Shown here piece by piece: positions 38,215 through 46,263 of a DNA stretch of 46,263 nt (positions within the stretch are counted from its first letter, which is position 1; every line of letters starts with the position of its first letter). Made by a program: the position numbers and the translations under genes. Below the pieces are notes generated by a model. The model saw only the letters and a program-made list of their open reading frames with translations, searched no databases and had not been told where the DNA came from. Origin of the DNA: an uncultured Nitrosomonadales bacterium (GTDB lineage: Bacteria; Pseudomonadota; Gammaproteobacteria; Burkholderiales; Gallionellaceae); the NCBI GenBank assembly GCA_903892645.1, contig CAITJF010000029.1:1-46263 (forward strand), given 5' to 3'.

Positions 38215-39735
38215 ATGCTGCTCTGGTTCGTCATCGCTTACTGGATCATTTCGGTGGGAATCGGCCTGTACGCCGCCCGCCACGTCCACAACACCAAAGA
38301 CTTCGCCATCGCCGGGCGGCACCTGCCGTTCTACATGGTCACGGCAACCGTATTCGCGACCTGGTTCGGTTCGGAAACGGTTCTCGGTATTCCCGCCACC
38401 TTTCTCAAGGAAGGCTTGCACGGCGTGGTGGCCGACCCTTTCGGCGCCTCCATGTGTTTAGTCCTTGTTGGGCTTTTCTTTGCGGCACCGCTTTACCGCA
38501 TGAACCTGCTGACTATCGGCGATTTCTATAAAAAGCGCTATGGCCGTAGCGTTGAAATACTGACCACTATTGCCATCGTCATCTCTTATCTCGGCTGGGT
38601 CGGCGCGCAGATCACCGCCCTCGGCCTTGTGTTCAACGTGGTGTCCGGCGGCGAGATCAGCAAGCTTGCCGGTATGTGGATTGGCTCCAGCACCATCCTG
38701 ATCTATACCTTCTTCGGCGGCATGTGGGCGGTGGCTGTCACCGATTTCATCCAGATGATTATCATTGTCATCGGCATGCTGTATATCGGCGGCGAGGTAA
38801 GCGGCATGGTGGGCGGCGTGGGCGTGGTGGTGAACCATGCAATGGAGGCCGGCAAATTTGAATTCTGGCCAACCCTCAATCTCAAGGAGATCATTGGCTT
38901 CCTTGCTGCATGGATGACCATGATGCTCGGCTCAATACCGCAGCAGGACGTGTTCCAGCGGGTGCAGTCATCGAAAACCGAGAAGATTGCCATCTGGGGA
39001 TCTGTGCTCGGCGGATGCCTGTATTTCCTGTTTGCCTTCGTGCCGATGTTCCTGGCCTATTCGGCGACGCTGATTGACCCGAAGATGGTGAGCGACCTGA
39101 TCGATACCGACCCGCAGCTGATCTTGCCCAATCTGGTGATGAAACATGCGCCGCTGTTTGCCCAAGTGATGTTCTTCGGCGCATTGCTTTCCGCCATCAA
39201 GAGCTGCGCCTCGGCAACGCTGCTGGCGCCTTCAGTGACATTCAGCGAAAACATTCTCAAGCCGATACTGGGGCATAGGCTGTCCGACCGCAAGATGCTG
39301 CATACCATGCGCGGCGTGACGGTGGCATTCACCATCCTGGTCACTCTTTACGCGATGAACTCGAAGGCCAGCATTTTCAAGATGGTCGAGAACGCTTACC
39401 AGATAACATTAGTCATGGCCTTCGTGCCGCTGGTAGCGGGCGTTTATTGGAAGCGCTCCACCACGCAAGGCGCGTTGGTGGCAATTTTCTGCGGCCTTTC
39501 GGTGTGGCTTTCCATCCTGATTTTCGGGCCGGAAGACCCCTTCGTTCCGGCGCATTTTGCCGGACTCATCGCCAGCACCATCGGCATGATAATCGGTTCT
39601 CTCCTGCCCAGCGTGGTGTCCAGGCCACTACCGCAAGAACCCGAACATGCCCAGCTTCATCATCACGCCGCAAGCCATACCGAGCATGTGGCGGAGCACC
39701 CGCACCACCATCCACCGCACCATAGCGAGCATTAG
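38215..39735 (+). CDS. sodium:solute symporter (SSS family) with His-rich tail
   Basis: A 506-residue polytopic membrane protein with about 12-13 hydrophobic helices and SSS-family features: the start WFVIAYWIISVGIGLYAARHV, DFAIAGRHLPFYMVTATVFA, and YTFFGGMWAVAVTDFIQ. Substrates of the family include sugars, amino acids, organic acids and vitamins; none can be assigned here. The C-terminal 30 residues after the last helix contain 13 histidines (HAQLHHHAASHTEHVAEH, then HHH and HH runs), a probable metal-binding tail. It begins shortly after the helicase breakpoint. Confidence 0.9.
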   Translation: MLLWFVIAYWIISVGIGLYAARHVHNTKDFAIAGRHLPFYMVTATVFATWFGSETVLGIPATFLKEGLHGVVADPFGASMCLVLVGLFFAAPLYRMNLLTIGDFYKKRYGRSVEILTTIAIVISYLGWVGAQITALGLVFNVVSGGEISKLAGMWIGSSTILIYTFFGGMWAVAVTDFIQMIIIVIGMLYIGGEVSGMVGGVGVVVNHAMEAGKFEFWPTLNLKEIIGFLAAWMTMMLGSIPQQDVFQRVQSSKTEKIAIWGSVLGGCLYFLFAFVPMFLAYSATLIDPKMVSDLIDTDPQLILPNLVMKHAPLFAQVMFFGALLSAIKSCASATLLAPSVTFSENILKPILGHRLSDRKMLHTMRGVTVAFTILVTLYAMNSKASIFKMVENAYQITLVMAFVPLVAGVYWKRSTTQGALVAIFCGLSVWLSILIFGPEDPFVPAHFAGLIASTIGMIIGSLLPSVVSRPLPQEPEHAQLHHHAASHTEHVAEHPHHHPPHHSEH

Positions 39736-39804
39736 GGAAACACAGCAGCAGTGTGGAGCTGGTGCGCCGCCTGTGCTCCAGCCAGCGCACACGGAGGGGA
39801 ATTA

Positions 39805-40101
39805 TTAATACCCGCCCTTCTCTTCTCTATTACCCCTGTCTTCTTTACCTTCCCTGCCACCCTTGCCAATCCCATGTTTGGCCTTAAGGTCCTCGCGCTC
39901 CTTTTGATGGCGTTCACGCATTGCCTTCATCTTGCCATGGCACTCATCCTCCACGGCGCGGCGCTCTTGCATATGCTTATCTTCCATGGCACGCATCTCT
40001 TTTTTGGCCTGTTCCATACGAGCCCCTTGGTCATTGTCCATGGCAAACGCGGGAATCGAAACAGCCGCAGCAAACAGAGTGGCAAAAATAATTTTGTGCA
40101 T
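39805..40101 (-). CDS. small exported charged protein of unknown function
   Basis: I use the ATG at 40101 because AGGAGAG lies just before it; the longer frame adds six residues. A signal peptide (HKIIFATLFAAAVSIPAFA) is followed by a very charged, probably helical or coiled-coil mature part rich in Lys, Glu, Met and Arg (EQAKKEMRAMEDKHMQERR), ending in a Gly/Lys/Glu-rich tail. One Cys lies in DECHGK. 98 residues. It resembles small periplasmic metal- or stress-related proteins in composition only. It is convergent with the symporter gene. Confidence 0.7.
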   Translation of the reverse strand: MHKIIFATLFAAAVSIPAFAMDNDQGARMEQAKKEMRAMEDKHMQERRAVEDECHGKMKAMRERHQKEREDLKAKHGIGKGGREGKEDRGNREEKGGY

Positions 40102-40219
40102 GATATCTCTCCTCATCAAGGTGGATAGTGAACGGCAAATTGTAGCAAAGGCTCAATCGCCCCCTTTGCGGCGTTAAAAGCTATACCTAATCGCTGAGAA
40201 AGTAAAATTACGAGCAAAA

Positions 40220-40816
40220 TTACTTGCGTTTCTTCAGCCACTTCTGTGCCAGCGCCTCCGCTTCCTCGATTTGCCTGGGAGTCATTTGCGCTTCAGTCGC
40301 CTTCAATTTCACCAGAGCGTCTGCTTCTCCCAAGGCAGCAGACAAGTTGAACCACTTGTAAGCTATTACCAAGTCCTGCGGCACAGCTTGCCCACTGGCA
40401 AACATCGATCCAAGGCTGGCCTGCGCTTTGGCATTTCCCCGCTCGGCCGCCCTGCGATACCATGACATAGCCTCCCTGTAGTCCTGTGGCGCACCCAGAC
40501 CGTAGTAGTACAAAAAGCCAAGGAAGTTTTGTGCTTCCACATTTTTCCGCTCAGCTGCCTTGCGGGTCCATGACATGGCTTTTTCGTAGTCGGGTTGGAA
40601 GCCCCGGCCTTGTACATATATTCTGCCCAGATATAACTGCGCCGCGCTATCTCCCTTGGCTGCAAGCGGCTCGAACTTGGCAAGTGCGGCTTGGTGGTCG
40701 CCTTTATTGTAAGCGGCGATCCCTTCCTGCAGACTAGCCTGCGCGCTTGCGCTGGATGCAAGAAAAAACCCCGTCAAAATTAGCCTGAATAAAACTCTCA
40801 TTGCTGTGTCGTTCAT
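40220..40816 (-). CDS. Sel1-repeat (SLR) exported protein
   Basis: A signal peptide (about residues 6-26, ending ASA) precedes Sel1-like repeats: GIAAYNKGDHQAALAKFEPL, DSAAQLYLGRIYVQGRGFQP, VEAQNFLGFLYYYGLGAPQD and AKAQASLGSMFASGQAVPQD. The C-terminus is a charged helix. 198 residues. Such alpha-solenoid proteins are periplasmic interaction scaffolds; the partner is unknown. Confidence 0.9.
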   Translation of the reverse strand: MNDTAMRVLFRLILTGFFLASSASAQASLQEGIAAYNKGDHQAALAKFEPLAAKGDSAAQLYLGRIYVQGRGFQPDYEKAMSWTRKAAERKNVEAQNFLGFLYYYGLGAPQDYREAMSWYRRAAERGNAKAQASLGSMFASGQAVPQDLVIAYKWFNLSAALGEADALVKLKATEAQMTPRQIEEAEALAQKWLKKRK

Positions 40817-40896
40817 GGACTGTCTCTTGTAAACAAAAAATTGGGGAAATTACGGTGGATATTGTTCGGTACCTGGCTCTGTATCAGAAATGGATG

Positions 40897-41763
40897 TTAT
40901 TCAATATTTTGTATCTGTTCGCGCATCTGTTCGATCAGGAGTTTCATGTCCATGGAAGCACGCGACACTTCGGCATCCACCGATTTCGAACCCAGTGTAT
41001 TAGCCTCGCGGTTTAGTTCCTGCATCAGAAAATCCAGCCGCTTGCCTACCGTTCCGCCCTGTTCCAGTATCCGTTTCATTTCCGCCAGATGTGTTTGCAG
41101 GCGCGACAGCTCTTCGTCCACGTCAATCTTGCTGGCGAACAGGGAAATTTCCTGATGCAGGCGCTCATTATCAGCGTTCTGCATCGCCTCACGCAGGCGC
41201 GTAGCCAGTTTTTCTTCGTAAGCCGCAATGGCAGCCGGGATGCGCGGCGCGACAGTGGTACACAAAGTTTCGATTTGTGCCACGCGTTGCAGCAGGAATA
41301 TCTTCAACTTGTCGCCCTCCCGCCCGCGTGCCGCCGCAAATTCACGCAATACTTGTTGCAGCAGTTCCAGCACCGTAGTGCGCAGTGCGTCGGCAGCCAA
41401 GGTAGCGCTTTCAAGCACGCCGTTCCAACGCAACACATCGGCCACGCTCAGGCTGCGCGCTTCAGGTAAAGCAGTTTGCACCTCGTCACTCCATTGCGCC
41501 AGTTGCCGTATCAGAGCCTGATTGAGCCGTGCCGGGTTTTGTTCGGATTGTCGTGCGGCAAATACGATGCGGCATTCCACCTTGCCGCGCGTCAGTTGCG
41601 TGGTGATGGCTTCGCGTAGCGCGGGTTCCAGCGTGCGCAGCTCGTCCGGCATGCGCAATTGGAGGTCGAGGTAGCGATGATTGACTGCACGGAGTTCCAG
41701 TGCAAGCGAACCGGCATCAAGTTCCGCAGTGGCTGCGGCAAAGCCGGTCATGCTGTAGATCAT
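40897..41763 (-). CDS. yicC: YicC family endoribonuclease
   Basis: The protein begins MIYSMTGFAAATAELDAG and contains LRAVNHRYLDLQLRMPDELR. It ends with GKRLDFLMQELNREANTLGS and SMDMKLLIEQMREQIQNIE, the YicC/DUF1732 signature. YicC-type proteins are RNases in E. coli and Bacillus. I start at the ATG at 41763, behind GGAGAG; the frame also has an ATG four codons upstream inside that site. 288 residues. Confidence 0.93.
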   Translation of the reverse strand: MIYSMTGFAAATAELDAGSLALELRAVNHRYLDLQLRMPDELRTLEPALREAITTQLTRGKVECRIVFAARQSEQNPARLNQALIRQLAQWSDEVQTALPEARSLSVADVLRWNGVLESATLAADALRTTVLELLQQVLREFAAARGREGDKLKIFLLQRVAQIETLCTTVAPRIPAAIAAYEEKLATRLREAMQNADNERLHQEISLFASKIDVDEELSRLQTHLAEMKRILEQGGTVGKRLDFLMQELNREANTLGSKSVDAEVSRASMDMKLLIEQMREQIQNIE

Positions 41764-41856
41764 TGTGCTCTCCAAATAAACGGGCTAAATGCTGCGCATT
41801 ATATTACGATTGGGTTTTGTTTCTGGCCATGATGATGCCTCCGGCCCTTTAAACAG

Positions 41857-42663
41857 ATGAAATTTGCCGTTTACCAGGCCAGCCGCATCGGCGGCCGCAA
41901 ATATAATCAGGATCGTGTGGCTTATGCCTACAGCGATAAGGCGCTGCTGCTAGTGCTGGTTGATGGCATGGGCGGTCACCTGCATGGCGAAACCGCGGCA
42001 CAGATTGCCATCAATATATTCATGGAAGCCTTTGCACAGGCTGCGCAACCGCGCGTCCCGGAGCCGGAGGAATTCCTGCGCGAGATCATGCGGCGTGCGC
42101 ATGAAGCCATTATTCAGTATGCTCACGCTCAGCAACTTGGCGGCAATCCGGGCACCACTTGCGTGGCGGCACTGGTGCAGGATGAACAGGTGTGCTGGGC
42201 ACATGCCGGCGATTCGCGTTGCTACCTGCTCCGCAGCGGCGAGAAGGCCGCCGTGACACACGATCACTCGGCAGTGCAACAATGGGCCGACTGGGGCATT
42301 ATCAAGCCGGAAGAAATGAAGACGCATCCCGACCGCAATAAAATCACCAACTGCCTCGGCGGCGTGGAAGATATGTTTTATGTTGAATCTGCTCCCGCCG
42401 TCCCATTGCAACCGGACGATGTGTTGTTGCTGTGCAGTGACGGGCTATGGGGGCCATTAGCCGAGGCGGAGATAGCAACTGCATTTTCCATCGCACCGCT
42501 GGCGGCGGCGCTGGATCAATTGATGGACAAGGCATTGTTGCTGGGAGGCACCCACGCCGATAACACGACAGCGGTGGTTGCACGCTGGGGCAATGCCGAA
42601 GATGAGCGACACACGTCCGCCCCGATGTGCATGGTACTCGAAGTGGAACAACCCGTTTCCTGA
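41857..42663 (+). CDS. PP2C-type serine/threonine protein phosphatase
   Basis: The PPM-family metal-binding and catalytic motifs are present: NQDRVAYAY, LVDGMGGHLHGE, WAHAGDSRCYLL, THDHSAVQQW and LLLCSDGLWG, with a final Asp in THADNTTAVVARW. 268 residues, cytoplasmic. Such phosphatases usually partner with Ser/Thr kinases or anti-anti-sigma factors, neither of which is in view. yicC is divergent. A PfkB kinase gene follows. Confidence 0.92.
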   Translation: MKFAVYQASRIGGRKYNQDRVAYAYSDKALLLVLVDGMGGHLHGETAAQIAINIFMEAFAQAAQPRVPEPEEFLREIMRRAHEAIIQYAHAQQLGGNPGTTCVAALVQDEQVCWAHAGDSRCYLLRSGEKAAVTHDHSAVQQWADWGIIKPEEMKTHPDRNKITNCLGGVEDMFYVESAPAVPLQPDDVLLLCSDGLWGPLAEAEIATAFSIAPLAAALDQLMDKALLLGGTHADNTTAVVARWGNAEDERHTSAPMCMVLEVEQPVS

Positions 42664-42757
42664 GCACCTCTTCTCCCTTGGCAGTAGCAGGTTGTACAAC
42701 AAATAACTGCTAGTCGGGTGATACAATTCGCGCCTTTAAATCCAGCCGAGGTTTGCG

Positions 42758-43696
42758 ATGCATACCCTGATTTGTGGTTCCATGGCCTATGACACCATCA
42801 TGGTGTTTCAGGATCAATTCAAGAAGCACATCCTGCCCGAAAAAATCCACATTCTGAACGTGGCATTTCTGGTGCCGGAGATGCGCCGCGAGTTCGGCGG
42901 TTGCGCGGGCAACATCGCTTACAACCTGAAGCTGCTCGGCACGCAGCCATTGATCATGGCGACAGTGGGCGATGATTTTGGCCCTTATGCCATGCGTCTG
43001 GAAAAGCTTGGTTTGTTACAACGACACATTCGCTATGTGCCGGATAGTTTCACCGGGCAGGCGTTCATCACCACCGATCTTGACGATAACCAGATCACCG
43101 CCTTCCATCCCGGCGCGATGAGCTTCTCCGAGCAAAATCATGTCGGCGACGCAAAGGACATCAGCCTCGGCATCGTCTCGCCGGATGGCCGCGAGGGTAT
43201 GTTACAACACGCGCGTGAATTCCACGAGGCGGGCATCCCCTGGGTGTTCGATCCGGGCCAGGGTATGCCGATGTTTAGCGGCGAGGAATTGCTGAACTTT
43301 GTCGAGCAGGCCGACTATGTGACGGTGAATGACTATGAAGCGCAACTGTTGCAGGACAAAACCGGTAAAAAGATTGAGGAGCTCGCCAAATCTACGCGCG
43401 CTTTCATCATCACGCGCGGCGGCGAAGGCTCGACCATCTACGCCGATGGCAAAGAAATCATCATCCCCTGCGCCAAACCCACTGCACTGCTCGACCCCAC
43501 CGGTTGCGGCGATGCCTATCGCGCCGGTCTGCTGCACGGCATCCAGCAAGGATGGGATTGGGAGAACACCGGACGCCTGGCCTCTCTGCTCGGCACACTC
43601 AAGATCGCCAGTCGCGGCGGGCAGAACCACGTACCGACTCGCGATGAACTGAATGCACTGTTTCAACATCACTTCGGTTATACCATCAGCCTGTAA
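42758..43696 (+). CDS. PfkB-family carbohydrate/adenosine kinase
   Basis: A ribokinase-fold sugar or nucleoside kinase. The N-terminal glycine motif is FGGCAGNIAYNL (46-57) and the C-terminal signature is LDPTGCGDAYRAGLL, with catalytic Asp252 and the anion hole GCGD. The overall pattern resembles bacterial adenosine kinases, but substrate cannot be fixed from motifs. 312 residues. A TACAAT (-10-like) lies at 42722-42727. It is convergent with apaH, with a palindromic repeat between. Confidence 0.9.
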   Translation: MHTLICGSMAYDTIMVFQDQFKKHILPEKIHILNVAFLVPEMRREFGGCAGNIAYNLKLLGTQPLIMATVGDDFGPYAMRLEKLGLLQRHIRYVPDSFTGQAFITTDLDDNQITAFHPGAMSFSEQNHVGDAKDISLGIVSPDGREGMLQHAREFHEAGIPWVFDPGQGMPMFSGEELLNFVEQADYVTVNDYEAQLLQDKTGKKIEELAKSTRAFIITRGGEGSTIYADGKEIIIPCAKPTALLDPTGCGDAYRAGLLHGIQQGWDWENTGRLASLLGTLKIASRGGQNHVPTRDELNALFQHHFGYTISL

Positions 43697-43703
43697 TGGT
43701 TGC

Positions 43704-43729
43704 GTCATTCCCGCCTGTACGGGAATGAC
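43704..43729. repeat. GTCATTCCCG palindromic repeat between kinase gene and apaH
   Basis: GTCATTCCCG, a six-base loop and CGGGAATGAC form a perfect 10-bp stem. This GTCATTCCC/GGGAATGAC type is a common dispersed bacterial repeat. Lying between two convergent genes, it may also serve as a bidirectional transcript end, although no T-tract follows. Confidence 0.72.
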
Positions 43730-43792
43730 GATGATTTCCGAATACAACTCATGGAAGCCAAACTCCTCACACACATCTCCTGCCACACCTGA

Positions 43793-44614
43793 TCACCAAT
43801 TCTTCGCCACCGGGTTCTTGCAGGTCACTTGAAAAAGTTGGCGGTCTTCCAGCCGAATCGCAGATAGCGGCCCACCCCACAGGCAGCCGGTATCCAGCGC
43901 AAGGATGCGTTGCTCCACTTTCATACCTAGCGCCGACCAGTGGCCGCATATCACGGTCGCATCGGCGCTGGCGCGGCCCGGCACATTGAACCACGCCCAG
44001 TAGCCTTCCGGAATGTCTTTTTCCTCACCCTTGAACTTGAATTCCATCTCGCCCTGCACGGTACAGATGCGCATACGCGTGAAGGCATTGGTGATAACGC
44101 GCAGGCGCTTGTGGCCGGTGAGGTCGTCCTGCCAATGGTTGGGGCGGTTGCCGTACATGCGCACGAAAAAATCATGGTAGTGATTGCCGCGCAATGCGGC
44201 CTCGACTTCATGCGCAAGCCGCTGTGCCTGTGCCACCGTCCAGCTTGGCAACAAGCCCGCGTGCACCAGCACCCAATCGCCCTCCACGTGCATCAGGCGC
44301 TGGTTGCGCAGCCAAATCAGCAGTTCATCGCAATCGGGAGCGGATAAAATTTCATGCAGCGTGTCGCTGCGGTGCGGCTCGGTCACACCCTCAGCCACTG
44401 CAAGCAGGTGCAGGTCATGGTTGCCCAGTACGGTGATGGCGGCGCCCCCCAGCGATTTCACCAGGCGCAACACACCCAATGAATCCGGCCCGCGATTGAC
44501 CAAGTCACCCACCAGCCAGAGTTGGTCCGCAGCCGGATCAAAGCACATCCGTTCCAGCAATTGCTGAAACTCGGTGCAGCATCCTTGTATGTCGCCTACG
44601 GCGTAGGTTGCCAT
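43793..44614 (-). CDS. apaH: symmetrical bis(5'-nucleosyl)-tetraphosphatase
   Basis: ApaH cleaves diadenosine tetraphosphate (and related RNA caps) to two ADP. The metallophosphatase motifs are VGDIQGC (6-12), GDLVNRGPDS (36-45) and GNHDLHLL (64 on). The C-terminal block CGHWSALGM and LALDTGCLWGGPLSAIRLED are typical. I chose the ATG at 44614 (ATYAVGDIQG); the frame extends nine codons further without family support. 273 residues. Confidence 0.95.
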   Translation of the reverse strand: MATYAVGDIQGCCTEFQQLLERMCFDPAADQLWLVGDLVNRGPDSLGVLRLVKSLGGAAITVLGNHDLHLLAVAEGVTEPHRSDTLHEILSAPDCDELLIWLRNQRLMHVEGDWVLVHAGLLPSWTVAQAQRLAHEVEAALRGNHYHDFFVRMYGNRPNHWQDDLTGHKRLRVITNAFTRMRICTVQGEMEFKFKGEEKDIPEGYWAWFNVPGRASADATVICGHWSALGMKVEQRILALDTGCLWGGPLSAIRLEDRQLFQVTCKNPVAKNW

Positions 44615-44628
44615 GTCTGAACACCTGT

Positions 44629-44634
44629 TAGAAT
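44629..44634 (+). promoter_or_regulatory. probable extended -10 for the aminotransferase gene
   Basis: TGTTAGAAT (TAGAAT at 44629-44634) lies 35 bases before the start codon in the 55-base apaH/aminotransferase divergent gap. TTGCCA at 44608-44613 is a plausible -35, but the spacer is only 15 bases. Confidence 0.45.
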
Positions 44635-44669
44635 AGCGCAAGAGCGTAACAGATTTTTGCTACAAGAAA

Positions 44670-45803
44670 ATGAAACCGATTCCATTCAACAAGCCGTTCA
44701 TCATTGGCCGCGAATTGTCCTACATCGCGGATGCCGTGGCGCAAGGTCATCTTTCCGGGGACGGTAGCTACACCAAATTATGCCATCGCTGGTTTGAGGA
44801 AAAACTGGGCGTTCGCCGCGCGTTGCTTAGCCACTCCTGCACCGCTGCGCTGGAAATGGCCGCCATCCTGTGCGACATCCAACCTGGTGACGAGGTCATC
44901 CTGCCTTCCTATACCTTCGTGTCTACCGCTAATGCCTTTGCGCTACGCGGCGGAGTGCCAGTGTTTGTGGATATCCGCCCGGACACGCTGAACATCGACG
45001 AGGGGCTGATCGAGGCGGCAATCACCTCCAAGACTCGTGCCATTGCTCCAGTACATTACGCGGGAGTACCGTGCGAGATGGATGTCATTATGGACATCGC
45101 GCAGCGGCACCGTTTGCTGGTGGTGGAGGATGCCGCACAGGCGCTGCTTTCCACCTATAAGGGACGCGCACTGGGCAGCATCGGACATTTCGGCTGCCTG
45201 AGTTTTCACGAGACCAAGAATATCATCAGCGGTGAAGGTGGCGCGCTGCTGATAAATGACGAACGCTTCGTCAAACGTGCGGAAATCATCCGCGAAAAAG
45301 GCACCAACCGCAGCCAGTTTTTTCGTGGCGAAGTGGATAAATATACCTGGGTGGACATCGGCTCTTCCTACCTACCGAGCGAACTAGTCAGCGCTTTTCT
45401 CTATGCACAACTGGAGCATGCCGACAAGATCACCGCAAAACGCTGCCATATCTGCACCGCCTACGCCTCGCAACTGGCACCGTTACAACTGTCTGGCAAG
45501 CTGCATCTACCCACATTCGACAGCGATAGCAACGGGCACATGTTCTATATCATCCTCGACAGCTTGGCCACGCGCACACGGCTGATCGCGCACCTCAAGG
45601 CGCAGGACATCCTTCCGGTATTCCATTATGTGCCGCTGCATTCCTCTCCCGCCGGACGCAAATATGGCCGTATCGGCAGCACAATGGCAGTGACAGACGA
45701 CCTGAGCGAACGCCTGTTGCGCCTGCCGCTCCACTACGAAATGAGCAATGAAGATATCGTGCGGATAAGTACGGCAATTCACGATTTCTTTATCCACAGC
45801 TAA
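44670..45803 (+). CDS. rffA: dTDP-4-amino-4,6-dideoxygalactose transaminase (WecE/RffA)
   Basis: A PLP-dependent sugar aminotransferase of the DegT/DnrJ/EryC1 family that converts dTDP-4-keto-6-deoxyglucose to the 4-amino sugar used in surface glycans. It follows E. coli WecE closely: SHSCTAALEMAAILCDIQPG, SYTFVSTANAFALRGG, VVEDAAQALLSTYKGRALG, the PLP lysine Lys183 in SFHETKN, and REKGTNRSQFFRGEVDKYTW. 377 residues. No other nucleotide-sugar gene is adjacent. A scrap of an O-acyltransferase follows directly. Confidence 0.94.
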   Translation: MKPIPFNKPFIIGRELSYIADAVAQGHLSGDGSYTKLCHRWFEEKLGVRRALLSHSCTAALEMAAILCDIQPGDEVILPSYTFVSTANAFALRGGVPVFVDIRPDTLNIDEGLIEAAITSKTRAIAPVHYAGVPCEMDVIMDIAQRHRLLVVEDAAQALLSTYKGRALGSIGHFGCLSFHETKNIISGEGGALLINDERFVKRAEIIREKGTNRSQFFRGEVDKYTWVDIGSSYLPSELVSAFLYAQLEHADKITAKRCHICTAYASQLAPLQLSGKLHLPTFDSDSNGHMFYIILDSLATRTRLIAHLKAQDILPVFHYVPLHSSPAGRKYGRIGSTMAVTDDLSERLLRLPLHYEMSNEDIVRISTAIHDFFIHS

Positions 45804-45908
45804 ATGCCGTTCAACCACTGCGCTTTCATCTTTCTGTACTTGCCGATTGTGCTGTATAGCGCCGACGCAACGCTGAGTAAAATTCACAAGAATACAGCTT
45901 GGCGGTAA
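45804..45908 (+). pseudogene. N-terminal scrap of an MBOAT (AlgI-like) O-acyltransferase
   Basis: Directly after the aminotransferase TAA, an ATG opens a 34-codon frame MPFNHCAFIFLYLPIVLY. It matches the first residues of AlgI-type membrane O-acyltransferases (MxFNSxxFIFLFLPxVL). Homology ends after about 20 residues and the frame stops at 45906-45908. It is a leftover of a larger gene or a chance short frame. Confidence 0.5.
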
Positions 45909-45952
45909 AGAACATTGCCTATCGCGCCACGGCGAGGTCTGACACAACCATG

Positions 45953-46263
45953 TTACCCCTGACTGCCAACGATGATGCCAAGGATAATAAGCAATATGCC
46001 GGCGATTTTCAGCGGGGTGATCGGTTCGTGGAAAAATAAACCGCTCGCCATCAGCACCAGCACGAAAGCCAGGCTCATAAACGGATAAGCATGGCTGAGT
46101 TGCAGCTTGGTCATCGCTGCCATCCAGAATACCGATGCAAGGAGAGCTGCCGCAAAGGCACTGATTATCCAGGGATTGAGCAGCAGGCCAAACAGGAAGA
46201 CAATTTTGTCCGGCAATGCTTCAGGCAACGCCCCAGCCTTGAGCACCTGCCACTTGATGGCAA
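45953..46263 (-). CDS. EamA/DMT-family transporter, 5' end outside the window
   Basis: The C-terminal half of a small drug/metabolite transporter: three hydrophobic helices (about NPWIISAFAAALLASVFWMA, AYPFMSLAFVLVLMASGLFF and LKIAGILLIILGIIVGSQG) and the EamA-like HEPITPLKIAGILLI. The frame stays open past the last base, with AIKWQVLKAG just before the first internal GTG, so this is partial. ArnE/EmrE-like members flip lipid-linked amino sugars; its closeness to a 4-amino-sugar transaminase makes that attractive but unproven. Confidence 0.8.
   Translation of the reverse strand, partial: AIKWQVLKAGALPEALPDKIVFLFGLLLNPWIISAFAAALLASVFWMAAMTKLQLSHAYPFMSLAFVLVLMASGLFFHEPITPLKIAGILLIILGIIVGSQG

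Noticed and set aside
45507-45947. 146-codon minus-strand frame at the aminotransferase 3' end
   Set aside because: Antisense to a conserved gene, with no domain.

Overview
The window looks like the chromosome of an autotrophic betaproteobacterium. The evidence is a proteobacterial (CbbP-type) phosphoribulokinase, the conserved order argH-algZ-algR-hemC-hemD-hemX-hemY, the gene set leuS-lptE-holA, and a periplasmic triheme c7-type cytochrome of the kind common in iron- and metal-oxidising or -reducing bacteria. Nitrosomonadales, perhaps Gallionellaceae, is my best guess, but it rests on remembered gene content and not on a search. Most genes are housekeeping, tightly packed, and often joined by 4-base ATGA overlaps.

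Layout. 0-2 kb: gcvT-gcvH (minus) behind a tandem glycine riboswitch and an intrinsic terminator; a MITE-like element sits inside the second aptamer, and two related 67-bp repeats flank gcvH. 2-13.1 kb: a long minus-strand series, leuS, lptE, holA, cutA, dsbD, a DUF202 protein, aroQ, accB, accC, prmA and a zinc-ribbon protein. 13.2-18.2 kb (plus): prk, hemA-prfA-prmC, grxD. 18.2-25.8 kb: argH (minus), then algZ-algR and hemC-hemD-hemX-hemY (plus), with a second MITE copy in the argH/algZ gap. Haem supply is thus encoded by hemA and by hemCDXY in two nearby blocks. 25.8-28.7 kb is eroded: a multiply frameshifted ferredoxin-type reductase, an epimerase-like gene with a palindromic insertion, an IS30-type transposase tail, the triheme cytochrome and an EAL-domain scrap. 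28.7-32.4 kb (minus): trpG-trpD and a relA that ends before the usual ACT domain.

32.6-38.2 kb is the most accessory-looking part: a decayed helicase/ATPase/methylase locus resembling the helicase and methylase genes of phage-defence systems such as DISARM. The helicase lacks its N-terminal motor half, the COG2865-type protein lacks its N-terminal domain, and the Eco57I-like methylase has an in-frame stop, two palindromic repeats in its frame and no C-terminal end. 38.2-46.3 kb: a sodium:solute symporter with a histidine-rich tail, a small charged exported protein, a Sel1-repeat protein, yicC, a PP2C phosphatase, a PfkB kinase, apaH, a WecE/RffA-type aminotransferase, an MBOAT N-terminal scrap and the 3' part of an EamA transporter that runs off the window.

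A recurring theme is small palindromic repeats that have entered functional sequence: a riboswitch aptamer, the 3' end of gcvT, and the reading frames of prmC, the epimerase-like gene and the methylase. No tRNA, rRNA or CRISPR array was seen.
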